DNA of 64,000 nucleotides from Trissonchulus latispiculum (GCA_030248195.1 JASAND010000589.1:1-64000), one strand, 5' to 3'; shown: positions 43,701-55,255, counted from the stretch's first letter. A program made the numbers and translations. The notes: generated by a model not told the origin, from the sequence alone.

Positions 43701-45676
43701 CTCCCCTGGGATGGACGCACTCAAAAATGGACACAGCCCCGTGTTTGCTTCTGATCCCACCCATCTGCGATAGGGGTGTGGAGTGTCGAAAGACGCTGTG
43801 CTCCACTGCTATACGCAAGAGCACTTAATGGGGGTTAGATAAACCGGAGCCGAAAGGCAACACGATGGGCTCCCTCCATTGTTTGGATGCCATCCAGGCG
43901 TCATAGCGAGAGTCATACAAGATATGACTGATGGGGAGAAGAAAAGGTGGCAACACCAATCTATGCCTAGCGAGATTCCGGAACAGAGAGAGAGAGAGAG
44001 AGAAATGATCATGCCTCGGAAAACTGGCCTCTATTAGACCTTCAAATCGACACCTTTTGTCTAATTGTTCGATTTTCCTAGCTGAAGAAATCATGGATTA
44101 TTTGAGTTCTGCAAAAACTGAAGTTTTTGACGCAAAACAAGAAAATTTGCTATATCTCACCATAGATGGAAGGCAGAAAGTAGCTTCCCAAAGCAAAAAT
44201 AGAGAGCGCAATGAGATCTTTCGAACGAATACAGTAATAGCCATGACGGTGCTGCCTAACTGTCAGAAATCGGCAAAAACTGCCCTGAACGGAAATGTTG
44301 AAGTTTTCCAGCGGAATTGCGCGGAAGATGTTAAAACGCTAACAGAACTTATTTTCGAAAGTTTCGTCAAATTTCATCTTGACTTGAGCAGTCAACCAAC
44401 AATACGACCCCAAAAGAAATCAACACCTTTAAAAACGTTGGCAGATCTGAACAGACAGTCCTTTCTGTGTTTGGAAGAAGCCTGAACAAATGAGTGAATA
44501 CGTGAAATGGGCTAAATCAAAAACATAGGTATCAACTAGTATTTAGGGTTAAATGCTTGCTTCATTCACTAAAATGATTCAAATGTTTTAGATGTGAAGT
44601 TCTGAAAATTGAAGATCTATTGAAAGAGTTTAATCTGCTGCCACTCACTGGTCTCACAAAGGAATGCAAGTGCACTGAAGGCTTCGATCAATGCGCCAGA
44701 AATGGACGGTAAGTCTGGCAGAGTGGGGTAGTTTGCTGAATTTCAAGCCTGACACGTGGTGGATCGAACCCCACCCTGGACACATATCTTCAGATCTGTC
44801 ATTCCTAAATCCGGGTTTTTAATAGGTGGTCGTTTCGTGTAGCAACTCCAAAATATACACCGGACAATGTCCTCTAGTGTTCAAAGCTATCAGAAGAAGT
44901 CTGAATATTTATTTACCCTAAAGTCAGGCTGCCTCTCAATTAGAGATGCACCGGGGCAGCCACTACCAGGGCCTGGACTAGTGACCTCATCGCTCCTCTG
45001 GCCGGGGACGGGTAAGCCTTGACTCGGCCGGTACCGGGGTCTTGGGGTTAAATCGAAATTTTTCAAAAATTTACCCAAAAAATCCAGATTATGTGAGAAT
45101 CAGACAAACGAAGTTACAACTATTGATTTCATTTCAGTCGGTGGAAACTTAATTTGTAACAGTGCTACCTTGTTTGAGTTTCGAAATTCTAAAATTTTGT
45201 TTAAAACATGTCAAAAATATTAGCTATGTCTTGGCCCCGATCGGGGCCAGACCCAGGGCCCAGTGCACCCTACTGTTAACTTAAACTCACATTTACTCTC
45301 GTTCCAGCGAACAGTAGAGTTAAGCTTAACTTATATTAGGATTGACTGTACCTGTATCAACTGTAGCGAAGATGATCGAGTTAAATTTTACTTGTTTAAC
45401 TCCGTTTAATTAGTTCGCAGAAAAATCCAAGGCTTGTCGCCTGCCATCTAGTCATCCTTGCTAGATCAGTCACGAGAATCGTTTCTCGTCCTGGACATGC
45501 ACAAGTACTGTTATTTCAGTTCCTTTCAGTTTGTCTGTTTTAGATGCGCGGAAAAACCGGTCGATGAAGCCAAGACCAAATCTTGCACTGACTTCGCTAA
45601 GGAATATGCAATGGATTATCACTACACCTGCAAAGAGGATTTATATAAAGAAAATAAGCCTATATTTATGTTGTAG
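37759..45676 (+). CDS. Secreted 12-cysteine protein, copy 1, five exons
   Basis: Exons 37759-37797, 40318-40391, 41299-41442, 44592-44708 and 45544-45676 join to 168 codons plus TAG. All donors are GTA-G or GTA-C types (GTAGGT, GTAAGT, GTACGT, GTAAGT) and all acceptors end in TAG. Residues 1-17 form a signal peptide (MMFKLVLILAVVV then ATDA). The mature part has cysteines at 27, 35, 39, 60, 78, 87, 111, 113, 120, 126, 139 and 154, enough for six disulphides, and is rich in Lys and Glu. Exons 3, 4 and 5 each begin in phase 2 with Cys as the first whole codon. A paralogue on the minus strand (58731-62744) confirms every internal exon. The family is not recognised; worm-type Cys-rich secreted domains are a loose comparison only. 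It is probably secreted under a TATA promoter. Confidence 0.88.
38137..38610. repeat. GTTTCA hexamer-rich dispersed repeat, copy 2, in intron 1
   Basis: Same order of parts as 10888-11347: TGTTGTTTCAGTAGCC start, TTTCAGTCGGCGGTC modules, a non-repetitive core with AAAACCTTCAAA, then terminal AGTTTC runs with an inverted ACTGAAACTGAAACC piece. Confidence 0.6.
39801..39873 (+). repeat. tRNA-like sequence in intron 1 of the Cys-rich gene
   Basis: A-box TTAGCTCAGTTGATAGAGC and B-box GGGTTCGTATCCC are good. The anticodon arm is irregular and the acceptor arm pairs only in part (TGCT with AGCA). Probably a tRNA pseudogene or SINE head. Confidence 0.4.
40318..40391 (+). CDS. Cys-rich copy 1 exon 2
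   Basis: 74 nt. Acceptor TTTTTTTACATTTTAG, donor GTAAGT. Encodes the end of the signal peptide and NCMKRAINGCSQ (Cys27, Cys35). Phase 0 in, phase 2 out. Confidence 0.88.
40869..41160. mobile_element. TIR element in intron 2 of Cys-rich copy 1
   Basis: The left end GTGACGGCTGGTGGACTATT and the right end AACGGAGAGTCTGCCAGCTC are imperfect inverted termini. They belong to the same family as 62182-62460 (intron 2 of the paralogue) and the partial element at 63636-64000. Contains CCCCCTCCGAAACC and TGCTCACTA motifs also seen at 63710-63760. Confidence 0.5.
41299..41442 (+). CDS. Cys-rich copy 1 exon 3
   Basis: 144 nt from acceptor TGTTCTAG to donor GTACGT. Encodes 48 residues with Cys39, 60 and 78 (motif SCIRSVSIFTNRYFSKLRQC). 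Five residues differ from the paralogous exon. Confidence 0.92.
42060..43293. mobile_element. CTTAAGGGG-end element, copy 1, nested in intron 3
   Basis: The left end CTTAGGGGGGGTCCACCATG and the right end GGACCCCCCTTAAG are inverted termini about 1.23 kb apart. A similar element of 1.23 kb lies at 49585-50819. Both carry TCTCATTTTCACATA near one end and AAAATGAGC.AAATCGG near the other. No coding capacity. Confidence 0.6.
43323..43560 (+). repeat. tRNA-derived SINE with central domain, in intron 3
   Basis: A-box TGTAGCTGAATGGTTAAGGC, a GGACTT..AAGTCC stem and B-box AGGTTCGATTC form the head. The body contains CCTTGAGCAAGAAACTTAGG and CGGATGAGGCGTAAAA, of a kind I associate with a conserved central domain in invertebrate SINEs (recalled, not checked). 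The acceptor halves do not pair. Downstream, 43561-43995 holds a tandem GCTTTCGTGTGTCGCTTTTT-type inverted duplication and a (GA)n tract. Confidence 0.55.
44592..44708 (+). CDS. Cys-rich copy 1 exon 4
   Basis: 117 nt from acceptor ATGTTTTAG to donor GTAAGT. Encodes Cys87, 111, 113 and 120 (LPLTGLTKECKCTEGFDQC). Four conservative differences from the paralogous exon. Confidence 0.92.
44716..44785 (+). repeat. tRNA-like element in intron 4 of Cys-rich copy 1
   Basis: Begins 8 bp after the exon 4 donor. GCAGAGTGGGGTAG and GGTGGATCGAACCCCAC resemble A and B boxes. The corresponding place in the paralogue (61410-61482, minus) carries a related sequence, so it was present before the duplication. 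Confidence 0.5.
45266..45415. repeat. Repeat in intron 4 of Cys-rich copy 1, shared with the paralogue
   Basis: CTCACATTTACTCTCGTT..GTAGAGTTAAGCTTAACT...CGAGTTAAATTTTA. The same string of motifs occurs in the minus-strand intron 4 of the paralogue (60550-60708) in the same orientation relative to the gene. Confidence 0.5.
45544..45676 (+). CDS. Cys-rich copy 1 exon 5
   Basis: 133 nt from acceptor TCTGTTTTAG to TAG at 45674-45676. Encodes Cys126, 139 and 154. The last 13 residues, after CKED, have no counterpart in copy 2. I see no clear AATAAA before the palindrome that starts at 45747. Confidence 0.9.
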
Positions 45677-45746
45677 AGGCTTCAGACGATTTTAAACAGA
45701 AAATCGCTCAGGCGAATAACATTCAAGTGCATTGCATTCAAGACTG

Positions 45747-47294
45747 TATATGTCGCGTACTATCAGCCTAATCGTTCAAGCTGCCTGGTTCTACGTCCAA
45801 ACAGCCTTAAAACAGATTGTACGTACAACCAAAACTGTCACAGCAGGAGATCTTCATCTCTTATATACTTAGACGTTACGCATATGACATTTATGCATAT
45901 GTGTATGCGCATATATATGTTGACACAATGAACTTCAAGTTAATTGCCCTTATTGACAGTGAAAAAATATATAAGCGAGGAATTTTAGGGAGGGAACTGG
46001 CTATTAATCTTTTAGACTACGTGCATAAATCTTTAAGGAAACTACATATGTACGTGTACTGCTTTAGCTTATAAACTTGAAATTTAAGAATTTTGCATGG
46101 AGAATTAAATGAAAATGGAAACTAAAACAGAAGATGCGATTATTTAAGATCCAGTTTAAGAACCCAAAATTGGATAAGTACAACGTACGTACATAATCTT
46201 GCATTAAAGTAACCGCATGTGTACAAACAGCAGAAGATATTTCTGAACAGTTTTTAACCAAAAAATTACTTTTGAGATTTTCAATTTTTTAAAACTATTG
46301 GAAATCTTTTGCGTTTGCACGTCCCTATCCTTAACTTTTGAGTTTCTTGACTAATAACTTTAAAATTTTGTATGGGTGCTTACTGTAATCTGATGAATTC
46401 AAAAATGTAACAATTTGGTTAAAATTAAAAAATTTTAAAAACATGGTAAATTGCGATTTAACATTCAAAATTAAGAATTAGCTCGATCCAATAAAGTTAC
46501 TTACTTAAAAATATGTTTTTCATTTGAACTAAGAAACCGAAAAATTTTTTAATTTTACATTGAAGATAGGTCAGAATCCCCGAAGTAACTTCCATCACCC
46601 TTATTTCAACCTTTGAATACATTTTAATACAGATGATCCCAATTTAGCAATTCCCTCCAACAATTTCCAAGATTCCATAAATGTTTTTTTGTATTTAAGT
46701 ATAATCGCGTTTTTTGAATTAGTTTTAATTTTAATTTAATTTTCAATATAAAATTGTCCAATTTCAAGTTTATAAGCTAAGACAGTACGTAACTTATATA
46801 CGTACACCTCCTTTCCTTAAAGACGCGGTGACTTTAGTGCAAGATTATGTATGTACGTATCCAATTTGGGGGATTCTTAACTGGATCTTAAATTATACTT
46901 ATAATCGCATTTTCTGTTTTAGTTTTCATTTTCATTTAATTCTCCATGCAAAATTCTTAGATTCAAGTTTATAAGCTAAAGCAGTACACGTACATATGTA
47001 GTTTCCTTAAAGATTTATGCACGTAGTTAAAGAGATTAATAGCCAGTTCCCTCCCTAAAATTCCTCGCTTATATATTTTTTTCACTGTCAATAAGGGCAA
47101 TTAACTTGAAGTTCATTGTGCCAACATATATATGCGCATACACATGCATAAATGTCATATGCGTAACGTCTAAGTATATAATAGATGAAGACCTCCTGCT
47201 GTGACAGTTTTGGTTGTACGTACAATCTGTTTTAAGGCTGTTTGGACGTACAACCAGGCAGCCTGAACGATTAGGCTGATAGTACGTGACATAT
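45747..47294. mobile_element. 1.55-kb palindromic element
   Basis: Starts TATATGTCGCGTACTATCAG and ends with the reverse complement of nearly the same sequence. The arms pair for about 470 bp through CCTAATCGTTCA, TTGTACGTACAACC and TTTAGGGAGGGAACTGGCTA, around an AT-rich centre. The centre also has an inner partial duplicate (46760-46920). It lies 70 bp after the stop codon of Cys-rich copy 1. No coding capacity. Confidence 0.75.
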
Positions 47295-48404
47295 ATAATC
47301 CAACATCAGCATCTCTGATGACTGGCTAATGCATAGCCATATCAAAAACAAACAAATTTAACTATTTATAAGATTTCTAAGCTTGGCGCTGAGTACTTAT
47401 CAAACTTTCCAGTTTACAAGGTTTCTTCTCTTCAATTCCATGGCGTTCCTTGGTAATGGTGAAAACTGAACGATCCATTTGCCAATTGAATCCATTTGCC
47501 AGACATCGAAATTGTTCTGTGCTCAACCAAGTGGAATCAGCTTAAATATGTTTATCCCAATAATCAAATCAATATTAAAAAAAACATAATCAATGTAAAT
47601 ATTAATGGAAAAGCGCCGTTGACACTGTAATTGTAAAACGAAAATTGGAAGGTGCCAGGAGGACACCAATTAAACACCGTTACGGTAATGATAAGTAATG
47701 ATGGCGGTAGTATGTGTATCGTCAAATATTCAAATTGAATCGATATTCAATCGAATATGTATCGTATCGTATCGTATGTATCGTCAAATAATCAACGATA
47801 CCCAATCGAATGCCTAATCACGCAATCAAAACGCCTTTAGAATTAAAAGAAACACTTATAATTCATACAAAGGTGAACCAAACTGACTGCACAAATCAAA
47901 GAAATTTCAAATATGCACCACCAGGATCTTTGACACGGCAGAAATTGTCCGAAGAGTTTTGTTATAAACAAGCAAGTTCAGATGGTTGGCCAAATTCAGG
48001 GACCAATAGTTCAGGCCATTGGTTTGCCAGGTCATTTAACATACCAACAAAAAGGTCAGGTACGGAAAGTGAATGTCACTTATAGTCAGCGGACCCCGCC
48101 TTAGCACCGACACTGGTTCGATTGATTGGATTGTCTTCTGCTCCCTGATTGCGTTGGGATCTCGACTTCCAACATATTCAGGAGCACAGCAAAACGTTTG
48201 TAGTTGTCAGTATTGTCTGTTCAGAAGATAGGGAGCTTTGGTCGCTAGCTTAGTTCTACTGAACACCACTGTAGTAGCTATCCTCATCTCCATCCGAATC
48301 CGATTCATTGTCAGAATAATCCCATCTACTTTTCTTTGTATCTACAGAGGGTTCAGCTTGCAGAACCGCCTCCTCACTTTCCACAAACGGGCCTTCTGTT
48401 CGCC
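47295..48404. other. Non-coding stretch
   Basis: A short tandem ATCGT repeat (47757-47785) with flanking TCGTCAAATA duplicates. The 91-residue frame at 47810-48085 has no domain. Nothing else recognised. Confidence 0.4.
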
Positions 48405-49022
48405 TTATTCATTCCGTTGTCCGTCTTCTGCTGGGTTCACGCGAACAAGCGGTGTCCGGACTGTTCTCAACGAGCACATCACGAATTTCCCAGTGAACAA
48501 GTGCTTGTGTGGGCAATTCTTGCTCACATTGTCCAGTAGCAGGTGCTGTATGGTTGAGACACTTTTGAGAGGTAAACTCTGTCCATCTTTCCTGATGACC
48601 TCTGTCAACTCCGATGCTAGACACTATGTCCAGCAGTTCTTTCTGCAATTCATAGGTTCATCTTTGCACGTTAGATCTTTGTTTAACAGCTGTGTGTTTT
48701 GCAGGGCTGGATCAAAGCTGCAGGTGCAGACTTGTTGGAGACACATAGTCATCAATGGTACCACGTCAGAATCGGGAAAATGTATATGGTCAACTAGGAG
48801 AACAAGTGGTCCTCTTCTGCAGTGGTCAAAAGATACGGTAAGAGTGCCAATCAAGGAATTTCTCATACGATTACTGAAACCTAAGTCCCAGTCATCCCCG
48901 ATTGGCGGGGCAGGTAGATTCGCCAAAGTTCTGAGTACAACATTTCTGAGTTCACCAACTTCTTCGCTGGCGTATGGAAGACCCTTTCCAATGCTTGGCA
49001 AAGCGGGTCGCACCTTTTGCAT
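48405..49022 (-). pseudogene. Broken coding remnant, family not recognised
   Basis: Two minus-strand frames are protein-like and abut. One is 49022-48624 (132 codons, with PSIGKGLPYASEEVGELRNV and LVLLVDHIHFPDSDVV). The other, shifted, is about 48620-48405 (with STIQHLLLDNVSKNCPHKHL). Together they look like one ancestral protein of more than 200 residues interrupted by TAG at 48624-48626 and a frame change. The composition is ordinary globular protein. It may be part of an old mobile element or a dead gene. The 263-codon plus-strand frame over the same DNA looks like its antisense shadow. Confidence 0.4.
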
Positions 49023-49584
49023 TCGGTAGTGAGCGGTGCACCTCTAGAGCGTTGCCCCTTAAATACGACTCCAGCAATTTCTGGCGAAGCAAGCTCTATT
49101 TCACGTTCCCGTCTACGGCTGTCGGACGTCTATTGCAATGATGCTGCCAGCGAGGTGAGGTATGTGACATTCTGACGCAGCGACTGCAGCTATTGATCCA
49201 TGACTTTAGTTTCTAAACGTTTTTTATCGTGCAGCTCGGTCAGGCAAAGGTTGTTTTGGAGTTACAAAGTCGAAATCAAAAGACGGGCCAAAACTGGCGT
49301 CAAAGAAACTCATACACTGTCGGATTCTGAGGAGACGATGGTATCAACACTGAATTAAATAGGGAAATCATTTCAATGTTTCACTATCAAATATAACAGG
49401 AACAACACTTTAGCGAGGAGCTGTATAAAATTCCGTTTATCAGTTTTGTTGTGTTACTGTGTTCGGGTTTCCTTGCACCGGTAAACTATGGAATCTGTAG
49501 CTGAAATGGTTACAAAACAAAGGTCAATATAAGATACAAAACGACAGTAAGCTAAAGGAACAACACCTACGTGCTAGAACAAGT

Positions 49585-50819
49585 CTTAAGGGGGGGGGTC
49601 GCGAATTTTCGACCATCTCCGATTTTTCTCATTTTCACATATTTTGCAGTCCCCATGGGTCCCCAAAACAAGACAGTTGCGTTTGTTGCAAAACTTTCCA
49701 TATCGTTCAAAATAGTCCTCCAAAGGTGACCTCGACATGTGTTAAACATAGAAAAACGAAAAAGTTAGGAAAATTTCGCGGTGACCAAAAGTTTGAGTGC
49801 TGTGCAAGAGCAAATGAGCTATAGCTTGTCAAAATGTTAATCTGGACTGGGTAGCGTGTTAATATCTATATGAGGTGTTTTTGCGTTAGCACAGTGAATT
49901 TCTAGAAATTTTCAAAGTTGGGTGAAGCCGGTTTTTGCTAAATTTTGACTTACAAAAAGGTCACCGAAGAAATGTTTCGTCATGCCCTGAACTAACCATT
50001 CAGTGCACAAATTCCGCGTATAGATATTAACACAGTACACAAATAGAGCTTCAACTTTCATACGCACAATCCCTGCTGCTGCTTGGGAGTAGATCACACT
50101 TTTGGTCACCGCGTTGGCGTTTTGCCTCAAAATACGTCATTTTCTCAATTTTTGAATATAATGGTCCACAAGTCGGGTGAAAGCCGAGCTATTCCAACCA
50201 AATTCGGTGTGCCAATTTGCACATATGAAAGGTAGATGTGTGCGTGTGTTTCACTGCAATTGCTGGTGTTTAACTGTGGACGCCTGCCTCAGTGCCTTGT
50301 CGGAAGCCTATAGTCAAAAAATGGCAATTTTTAAATTTTTTCAAATATAGCCAAATTTTATATCAAATTGAAGCTCTCGATGTCCTGAACATTTTATCTT
50401 CTTACACTAAGTCTCTACAAAGCAGTATGAGAAATGTAGAGCGCTTTAAAGCTTGAAGTAAATAACAGTCTGAAGGAGCTTGAGCAAATCGTTCAAACGC
50501 CGTTTCTCGCTTGGTGCTTGGCGTATCATTGTCATTTGCACAGCAATAAATAGCCCTAGATAGAGGCTTCAATTTGATCTATTGGCCTTGCCGTAGTCTT
50601 TTGTCATCATATGTGCACACGACTTCGAAACCCTCAGCGAGGCATAGTGTCGTAAATACTAAATTGTAGGGGTTTGAACTGCAATATCTCTTACCTGGAT
50701 TGGACCTGGACTCTAAAAACTTGTCTTGTTTTTTGACACATATGGGGTATATTATAGCCAAAAATGAGCGAAATCGGTGACTATAAAATTTGGTACCCGG
50801 CGACCCCCCCCCCCTTAAG
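49585..50819. mobile_element. CTTAAGGGG-end element, copy 2
   Basis: The left end CTTAAGGGGGGGGGTCGCGA and the right end CGACCCCCCCCCCCCTTAAG are inverted termini 1.23 kb apart, matching in size and subterminal sequence the element at 42060-43293. No coding capacity. Confidence 0.65.
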
Positions 50820-53800
50820 TTTGATTTCTTACCCTGGGTAGTAAGAAATCCTACCCAGTGCGCCAAAATGTGCAGCCACTCCAGTAGCTCACTTCTACAC
50901 TACAAGACTCTAGGCTATAAGACTATAACGGCATGTTGCTCTAACGTCGCCTATTAAGTGATTACGAATCCCGGCTGTAAATGCTTCTTTTATTATAGTG
51001 CACAATGTTATCTCACCTGGTGAACTCTAGAACAGCAGGACGCAGAGAGTTTACTTAAAGTGATGCGAAAAGCGTAAAGGCCGCCTACACAGACATTAGA
51101 CGAGCAACAATGAACAATGTTTGCGAAACTCCGTACGCTTTTAAAGTGCGAATCGTTGCGAATCGCTCTAATGGGCTCATTTGTAACACAAATTGCACTA
51201 CGCGAGTAAACTTTGATCATTAATTTTCAGAACACCAAATTAAACTGTTACTGTCTGTTTGTAGGCAGTTTAGAAACTGGAAATTCCAGGAATCCTCACC
51301 AAGGGTAGGTTTCACTGACCTGGGTTGCTCAAGTAGTTCCTCTGTTTGGGCAAAACTGAATTAGACATTCCCGCTGGAAGTTTGCGTAACAGTGTAACAG
51401 TGTAACCGTCACTGTGCAACGTCAATTCTTTCCTTGAGTTTTTCACTGATTCGGATGTAACACACGTTCTTGCGTGACTTATAGAATACTTTTAGAATTC
51501 ACAATCTATTTTACAATGTACTTAAACTTTATACATAAATTCAACTTACTTCTATATCCCATTTAAAGACCGTTTTTCTCAGTTTTCGCATTAGTTTGGA
51601 CTACAAATTCTCTAATTCAGCGGCATCATTTTTGCATTTAATTGAGTGAATTCTGACGCATAACCTTTGAAAAGTGATCCTGAACGTATCTAATACTGAA
51701 TGATTATGCCTGCCACACTCTTGTCACAGACGTCCTTTAGATAAGGAGCTTTTTTATTACACCTGGCCAGCTGTTTGACCAGCATGTACCAAACCCGGCT
51801 CCACTCACCAGGTAAGATTGGGCAATGTCGCACATCCACCTTTCTAGCACAGTTTGGTCAAACATCTGCTGCTGAAAGTAATATGCAAAATTATAAGCAA
51901 ATGTGCAAATGCAATATGCATATTATCGTGTATTTACCACACTCGTGAAAATTAACGTAGGAACGATTGCTTACCACCAAAATAGTTAAAACAATACTAG
52001 CTTCAACAACATATTTTGAGCTGGAGAAACGTTGAATTTTATTATCATAGGGAAGAACCTCTTTTTATACCGCACCTTTTCAATATACTGTATCGATCAG
52101 AATTTAGGGCAATAGTACGACAATAGCTTGTCATCAAATTCAGTTCACTCTGAAACAGAGGGAGAAGATGAAATAAAATCTAGTTGAACCTGTGCAAACC
52201 TATGATTTAGACTTATAGCATTTCAAAACTACCAACTTTCCTACCACAAACTGTGTTACCACTACGATTTTGTACGTACTTTACCAAAACGACTCTGTAG
52301 GTATTTGGTACTTGCACTTGCACTTGCAATTGTAACGATCATTTGAAAGGCAAATATTTGAGCGCCGCTAACCAACAGCCCAGTACCAATGATACTGTAT
52401 TTTCGCCTAGTACATAGCTGAATAATACAGTACGAACTATGCTCTTTCTCTCAATGCAATGCCAATTTCACAATTTATTGCCTGAAGTGCAAGCTTGCAT
52501 CTCTGTTCTTTCATTGTACTAAACTCGAAACCAGATGCTGCTGTATAACGTTGAAAACAGAGCAATTAATCCAGTTATACTTTTAGTTTCAATACTCACA
52601 AATTTTGCTGAGTTTCACTACTGTACAGTGTGAGAAAGAAGATTGATAAAGTTGTTTGTTTGACTACTTAGTGGGGCTCTTATAATTCTGTATTTGAAAC
52701 GTTCTAACTCCATTTAATGTGCCACACGGAGCAACCCCAAAATTTAGTAGTTTCGGAAAATAAAATCATTAATCAGAGATTTTGATCACAGAACAAAAAG
52801 AGATAAGGACATCAAGACAACACAAAAACGTATACAAAACAACAATGTCGCAAGCAAACTATTAAGTTGAATATCAAACTTTACAGAAAGAAAAGGCCAG
52901 AACTATTTTAGACATAGTTATAACAATAACAATAATGCCAGAATAATTTTCCACAAAATCGTTAGCATTTGCAATCACAGACCATCTACTCAGCTAAAAT
53001 GACTACAATTAAGTTCAATCTTCCTGGCGTTATGTCGTTGCATTAAGAGCATTAGCATATGGATCATGCACCCCTCGCTTTTTTTAATACAAGTTATCTT
53101 ATACCGCACATTTATACTAACCAAAGTAGCTACATTTTACGCTGTGTCGTAGATTCGATAAACCATTAAAATCACAAAAAATAGCACGAAATTTTCTACT
53201 TCCACGTTTTCAGTATGCGTCTATGTATGCGATTTTCCGCAAGACATAAAAAGTGTGAAAACATCAGACTAATTATGGAGCTACAGCCGAACGAAAGATC
53301 TTCATTATGTGGTAAAAAGAAAATCAACCTACGTAAATTTATTCATTTATCAACCATACGCATGGAAATTTAATTAAGTTCAACCGGTGTGGACATTTTA
53401 TCATCAGTGGCTTATCCCAGTTAGGACCTTAGAGTGGTCGTTTTCTGCAATACGGTCTTTATAAGATTACAAATCTAAGTTAACGTATATTTATGCATTT
53501 ACTTTATATAATTATGGGCAGCATACCTAATAGATTCATTAACTTTTAGTTCAAAGCCTCGATTACAGTCATCTCGAGTTTCTTATAATTTTATCACTAT
53601 ATGAAACACTGTTCAGGAGTGGAATGGAACTGGAATGAAAAAATGGAATTTCTCGTGTGCAGCGTGTTTTTTCTGTTCTACATCTCAAAAACCCTCCATA
53701 TCCCCGTGTTTAACACCTATTGATTGAATCTGATCTGTTCCGTATGAAGTGGATATCGCATGTGTTTTCATTTGACAGTACTACCGAAGCAATAATACTA

Positions 53801-55255
53801 AATATTTAAACAAAATAAATCAATATTTCGGAACTTTTCTTTCAATAAGAGAGAGTTTGTAGCGCAGTAGTGAAACTTTTTATCCCGCCACAAATCGCGC
53901 ATATCCATTAAATACATGTTGACATAAAATATTTACACTTTTGCCACATGTTTTTACTATATAGCCAGCATAAAGTAAAGAGGTCCAACTAGCAGAGGTG
54001 GGTAAGATACGCTATACCTATTCAATATAAATATAAGAAAATTATCTTTAAATTAACATTTAATGTGTGTATGTCTCAGCTAGTGCAGAAAGTTACCGGA
54101 AACCTAGGAATTGTCTCAGAATATTTACGAACATTCGAGACCTTTTGTCTCCAAAGATATTAAACTTTTGAGACTTTTTTAAAAGTTTTTTGATACTTTT
54201 AACGAGTTTGTCCAGATTTTCCAAAAACGCTTTTGCACGCAAACATGCAGAAAAACATGTTTCGAGATATTTCTAGAAAGCTGTTTTGATTTTCAATCTT
54301 AAAACTTTAGGGAGATTTGGTGACAACTTTCAAGTCGTTCTTTGTCTACTTTTCGGAAACTTTCTTCACTGCTGTGGAGTTGAAGCTGACATGGCTTACT
54401 CCACAGTAAGGCCACGTAATGACCACGTAATGACCACTGACCATTAATGGCCACAATTTTGAACTAATGAACTGGTTTCCTAAACCATTTCCTGTTTCCT
54501 TACTGAATCGCTGCCAAAATATACTGAACTAACCATTAGAGACAACGCATAATGCTACTAAAACTAAGAAGTTGGCCACAAATAGGAAATATTCCTTATT
54601 AATTAGACCTTAATGAATTTCTGAAGGAAATGGTCAAAAATTGAATTGAGTATGCTAGTAAATGCTTTAAAACCTTCTCAATATAGTTTTATTTGTTTCA
54701 GTTTTGATTTTAGTCGGTTTGTCATTTTCACTTCCAGCATCCGCTTTCTGAAATTAGATTTAACCTTAACACTTACCATCATTGGCTGACGAAAACAAAT
54801 TAATTTCCATTATATTGTTGCCGTGACTTAGCAAACATAAAGTTCATTCTGCTATAATTTTTAATCAACTCTTGTATAAGTACAGTACAGTGATAACTGC
54901 AGATAAGTTTTTTTAAATTCAAACTCTTTATGTTAAGATAAGAATGACCTTGATGTGGTGAAATAGAATAAATACAGAATAAACATAAGCTAAAACTCTT
55001 TTTATACATTCCTGCTACAGCAGAAATAAAGGATGTTCATTTCGGCATCTTCTCGCTAGCCTTCCCTGTTCAGTCATGTTACGTATTCCTCTAACATACA
55101 ACAATGTTAGGGCAAACGTTATTATTTTTAATGAAAAGCGCGTTTAGCCAGTTCTGTTGTACAGTTGTATTAATTCCCGTTTAAGAGGCTTTTGTTTGAT
55201 TGGCAGAGTCCTACTTTGCAGCAGAACACTATCCCCATTGTTTACTCTCTAATTA
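50820..55255. other. 4.4-kb gene-poor stretch
   Basis: No exon, RNA gene, tandem array or inverted element that I can support. Unusually for this window it has no long microsatellite or G-run. It could hold regulatory DNA or diverged repeats. Confidence 0.4.

Larger units (their letters stand above)
41548..44433. mobile_element. TTAAGG-family TIR element, copy B, interrupted, in intron 3
   Basis: The left part (GTTGTGATTCCTCTTTGG, 41548-41880) matches one end of the 1.23-kb and 579-bp copies, and the right part (44040-44433, ending AGAAATCAACACCTTTAAA) matches the other. About 2 kb of other repeats sit between them (42060-43995), so it is a host for later insertions. Confidence 0.6.

Noticed and set aside
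44057..44485. 142-codon open frame in intron 3 of the Cys-rich gene
   Set aside because: It lies in the right end of a TTAAGG-family element, and the equivalent sequence in the other copies is not open.
48238..49029. 263-codon plus-strand open frame
   Set aside because: The minus strand over the same bases has more protein-like sequence. The plus frame is Ser/Arg/Leu-rich with no domain and no start or splice context.
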